NCBI RefSeq assembly: GCF_009765985.1 | Contig: NZ_LMUM01000034.1 | Span: forward strand, 548,069-612,068 | DNA length: 64,000 nucleotides | Source: Acidobacterium sp. S8 | GTDB lineage: Bacteria; Acidobacteriota; Terriglobia; Terriglobales; Acidobacteriaceae | Direction: 5' to 3' | Shown here: piece after piece, positions 61,802 through 64,000 of the stretch | How positions within the stretch are numbered: the first letter of the stretch is position 1 | Layout of the letters: each line of letters begins with the position of its first letter | Notes under the pieces: model-generated | What the model was told of the DNA's origin: nothing | The model's database searches: none | What the model saw: only the letters and a program-made list of their open reading frames with translations | Position numbers and translations under genes: made by a program

Positions 61802-63157
61802 TCACAACATTGCCGGAGTGGCAGCTGAGGCTGGCTGCCACCAGTTATCGAATGCCGCCAAACATCGCTCGCATTGCAGGCGATGACGCTCTTTCTTGTC
61901 TCGAATCTTTTTGCGCAGTTCTTCCTCCAATGGAACCAACAGGTCGAACGTGATGTTCGCGGGCTGGAAGCGCTTCGCATCGGCCTTTGTGATGTAGTTT
62001 ACGAGCGAGCCTAACGCGGTCTCGCGCGGAATCGGTGTAGCGCTTGCGCCTTTGGCGGCTGCGGCTGCGGCTGCGGCTGCGTAGAGCCCGGCGAGCAGGC
62101 CGGTGGCGATCGATTCGGTGTAGCCTTCGACGCCGGAGATTTGTCCGGCAAAGTAGATGCTCGGATGGTCGCGCAGGGTCAGCGTATCTGTCAGCACTTG
62201 GGGCGCGTTGATGTAGGTGTTGCGGTGAATTTGGCCATAGCGCAGGAATTTTGCGTTTTCGAGGCCGGGAATGAGGCGCATGACGCGGGCCTGCTCCCCA
62301 AACTTGAGGTGGTTCTGGAACCCGACCAGGTTGTAAGAATCGGCACGCAGATTTTCGCAGCGTAGCTGGACTACTGCATACGGTGTTTTTCCGGTGCGCG
62401 GGTCGCGCAGCCCCACCGGCTTCATGCAGCCGAATCGCAAAGTATCGTAACCGCGACGGGCCAGCTCTTCAATCGGCAGGCATCCTTCGAAGTAGCAGAG
62501 CTTCTCCCACTCTTTTTCCTGCACGGTTTCAGCTGTAGTGAGTGCCTGATAAAAGGCGTCGTACTCTTCTTTGGTGAAGGGGCAGTTGATGTAGTCGGCG
62601 GTGCCTTTGTCCCAGCGCGCGGCGAAGTAGACGCGATCCATGTTGATGGAGTCGGCTTCGACGATGGGGCTGATGGAGTCGTAGAAAGCAAGATGGTCGC
62701 TGCCGGTGAGGCGGGCAATTTCACTCGACAGCGCCGATGAAGTGAGCGGGCCTGAGGCGATGATGGTGATGCCGTCTTCGGGGTCGAGTTGCGTGACCTC
62801 TTCGCGGTGAACCGTGATGCGCGGTTCGCGCTCGATAGCTTCATTGATGAGGCGCGAGAACTTTACGCGATCGACCGCAAGAGCTTGTCCGGCGGGGACG
62901 GCACTGGCGTCGGCACATTGCAACAGCGGAGAGTTCGCCCGTCGCATTTCCTGTTTCAGCAGCCAGGGCGCGGTGTTTTCGCTTTCAGATTTCAGCGAGT
63001 TGGAGCAGACGAGCTCGCCGAAATCGGCTGTCTGGTGCGCGGGCGTTGAGCGCACGGGGCGCATCTCGTACAAATCGACATCGACCCCAGCGCGTGCGGC
63101 AACGAGCGCAGCTTCCGGCCCGGCGAGTCCTCCGCCTATCACCCGGATCCGGCTCAC
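61802..63157 (-). CDS. trmFO: TrmFO, folate-dependent tRNA m5U54 methyltransferase
   Basis: 451-aa flavoprotein that methylates uridine 54 in tRNA with methylenetetrahydrofolate. N-terminal FAD fold: IRVIGGGLAGPEAALVAARAGVDVDLYEMRP at 4-34. Further hallmarks: ADFGELVCSNSLKSES, GQALAVDRVKFSRLI, ASGPLTSSALSSEI, YFAARWDKGTADYINCPFTKEEYDAF, and IYFAGQISGVEGYTESIATGLLAG. A run of nine alanines near 373-381 (encoded by GGCTGC repeats at about 62058-62082) inflates a normally short Ala-rich linker. The start overlaps the GNAT gene stop by four bases. Confidence 0.95.
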   Translation of the reverse strand: MSRIRVIGGGLAGPEAALVAARAGVDVDLYEMRPVRSTPAHQTADFGELVCSNSLKSESENTAPWLLKQEMRRANSPLLQCADASAVPAGQALAVDRVKFSRLINEAIEREPRITVHREEVTQLDPEDGITIIASGPLTSSALSSEIARLTGSDHLAFYDSISPIVEADSINMDRVYFAARWDKGTADYINCPFTKEEYDAFYQALTTAETVQEKEWEKLCYFEGCLPIEELARRGYDTLRFGCMKPVGLRDPRTGKTPYAVVQLRCENLRADSYNLVGFQNHLKFGEQARVMRLIPGLENAKFLRYGQIHRNTYINAPQVLTDTLTLRDHPSIYFAGQISGVEGYTESIATGLLAGLYAAAAAAAAAKGASATPIPRETALGSLVNYITKADAKRFQPANITFDLLVPLEEELRKKIRDKKERHRLQCERCLAAFDNWWQPASAATPAML

Positions 63158-63645
63158 GCTGTTACCTCATCTGAATTCGTGGCGAGCGCTTGCAGCGCCT
63201 CTCCGGTCATGCGCATGCGACGCCAGTCGCCGTGCATCACGGCTCCGATGGAATGGTAGAAGTCGATGGCTGGCTGGTTCCAGTCGAGTACGTCCCATTG
63301 CAGGCGGGCGGACCCGCGTCTTACGGCTGCCGCGGCGACGGCCTGAAGCAATGCCTTGCCGGTGCCCCGTCCGCGAAATTCAGGCTGAACGAACAGGTCT
63401 TCGAGATGCAGGCTGGGCCCTTCCCAGGTGGAATAGATCGGGAAGTAGAGCGCAAAGCCCGCAGGCCTGCCGTCTTCTTCGGCAATGAGGCATTCGTAAT
63501 ACGGATTGGCGCCGAAGCCATCGCGCAGCAACTGCTCCTCGGTGATTTTTACCGAGTGCGGCTCGCGCTCATATTCGGCTAGAGCGCGGACAAGCGAGTG
63601 CATGAGCGGGATGTCGGCTGGCGTGGCTTGGCGGATGGTGGTCAT
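63154..63645 (-). CDS. GNAT-family N-acetyltransferase
   Basis: 163-aa acetyltransferase. The acetyl-CoA motif is VQPEFRGRGTGKALLQAVAAAAV (R/Q-x-x-G-x-G near 98-105), preceded by LHLEDLFV. The opening TIRQATPADIPLMHSLVRALAEYE and the C-terminal LDWNQPAIDFYHSIGA fit the diamine-N-acetyltransferase-like branch, but the acceptor is unknown. Its stop overlaps the start of trmFO by four bases, so the two are co-translated. Start ATG at 63645. Confidence 0.9.
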   Translation of the reverse strand: MTTIRQATPADIPLMHSLVRALAEYEREPHSVKITEEQLLRDGFGANPYYECLIAEEDGRPAGFALYFPIYSTWEGPSLHLEDLFVQPEFRGRGTGKALLQAVAAAAVRRGSARLQWDVLDWNQPAIDFYHSIGAVMHGDWRRMRMTGEALQALATNSDEVTA

Positions 63646-63928
63646 ATTTTTTATTTTATCGGGAAGATGACATTACGGTTTCGATCCCACCCTTGTATGT
63701 TGTGATTTGAAGCGTGACGATAGGTTCACGTTTCGGCGGAGAGGCCGCTCCCACCCGAGGCCAGATTTTTTGAGCCTGATGGCGAAGAGAGGCCCCCGCC
63801 CCTCTCTTTTTACGCCGTGGAGAATCGGAGGCCTTTAGAGCCTGCATGTTCAAGGGCGGCGCAAAGAGCAAGCCCGTTGACGCGGACAGGGGCGGCAGCC
63901 GAGACAGATCGTACTTTCAAGGAGCTTC
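63646..63928. ncRNA. Non-coding left flank of IS110, candidate bridge RNA
   Basis: About 280 bases between GNAT and the transposase start. Hairpins are visible: AAGAGAGG-CCCCCGCC-CCTCTCTT at 63785-63808, enclosed by GGCG (63781-63784) and CGCC (63813-63816), and GCGG-AGAGG-CCGC at 63736-63748. In IS110 elements the region before the transposase encodes a bridge RNA that guides recombination. The exact element boundary and RNA ends cannot be set from one copy. Confidence 0.4.
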
Positions 63929-64000
63929 ATGAGCAAGCCGAATCCATCCATGCAGTCCACCGTATTTTGCGGCATTGATGTGAGCGCCGCGACTCTTGCC
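63929..64000 (+). mobile_element. IS110-family transposase, N-terminal fragment (cut by window edge)
   Basis: 24 codons before the window ends: ATG at 63929 with AGGAG five bases upstream, translating to a start ending STVFCGIDVSAATLA. The GIDVS(A/K)xxL motif marks the first catalytic Asp of the IS110 DEDD transposase. The gene continues beyond 64000, so completeness is unknown. The preceding non-coding stretch is typical for an IS110 left end. Confidence 0.8.

Noticed and set aside
1..64000. CRISPR arrays, tRNA or rRNA genes
   Set aside because: No regularly spaced repeats of CRISPR size and no tRNA-like cloverleaf or rRNA sequence was recognised; a covariance-model search would be needed to be certain.

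Overview
The window looks like a chromosomal segment of an acidobacterium, most likely family Acidobacteriaceae (class Terriglobia). This is an inference from gene content, not a database match. The supporting content is a very long TonB-dependent receptor with an N-terminal carboxypeptidase-regulatory domain, three VWA-type proteins of which two match the secreted type common in acidobacteria, an ADOP-type ABC permease, a BlaI/M56 pair, a DUF5666 protein, DUF4097 and dispersed palindromic repeats ending in GGGGCACC(C). I recognised no rRNA, tRNA or CRISPR. Genes are dense on both strands in short operons.

Layout. 1-8.9 kb: thiG (thiamine), dinB, a small membrane protein, a complete tripartite RND efflux operon (adaptor, pump, TolC-like channel) and a VOC protein. 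8.9-13.9 kb: a DUF4097 protein, an orphan HlyD-type adaptor, a CBS/CorC membrane protein coupled to an orphan DppB-type permease, and a YfcE-like phosphoesterase. 14-18.7 kb: coaBC, type-4 uracil-DNA glycosylase, GH29 alpha-L-fucosidase and a LacD-type aldolase. 18.8-21.7 kb: a nucleotidyltransferase (NTP_transf_5), a PqqD-like protein with a Tat-like tail, and an HPr-kinase-like P-loop protein. This trio resembles the tailoring half of a lasso-peptide or other RiPP locus without the usual cyclisation enzymes. 21.7-24 kb: rph, then a two-component locus collapsed by deletion (histidine-kinase front joined to the Fis-type HTH of a response regulator), then a degenerate receiver protein. 24-26.6 kb: a VWA protein, a small Cys/His-rich protein, a repeat-rich gene-poor stretch and a cupin. 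26.8-31.8 kb: an ADOP permease divergent from BlaI/M56. 31.8-39.7 kb: an uncharacterised HExxE protein, hexose-6-phosphate mutarotase, a mutarotase-like secreted protein, MoxR-type AAA ATPase, Lon-substrate-domain protein, TPR protein, acyl-CoA thioesterase, Mrp/ApbC and iron-permease-like protein. 39.7-46.2 kb: GH39 glycosidase, inorganic pyrophosphatase preceded by a gene remnant, a VWA-related secreted protein, an NTF2-like protein and an MltF-like transglycosylase. 46.3-52.8 kb: an operon of DUF5666, TonB-dependent receptor and VWA protein; the VWA gene carries two in-frame copies of a palindromic repeat. 52.9-64 kb: VIT1/CCC1 transporter, egtB-egtD (ergothioneine), MscS channel, moeA-moaC, a TPR protein, queC, a ferritin-like protein, trmFO, GNAT, and at the right edge the start of an IS110-family transposase with its non-coding left flank.

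The best candidates for undescribed biology are the RiPP-tailoring-like trio at 18.8-21.7 kb, especially the PqqD protein ending in a twin-arginine-like segment and short C-terminal peptide, the in-frame palindromic peptide repeats in the VWA gene at 46-48.6 kb, and the deletion-fused two-component remnant at 22.8-23.4 kb with a perfect 13-bp inverted repeat upstream. All functions are read from sequence motifs; no searches were run.
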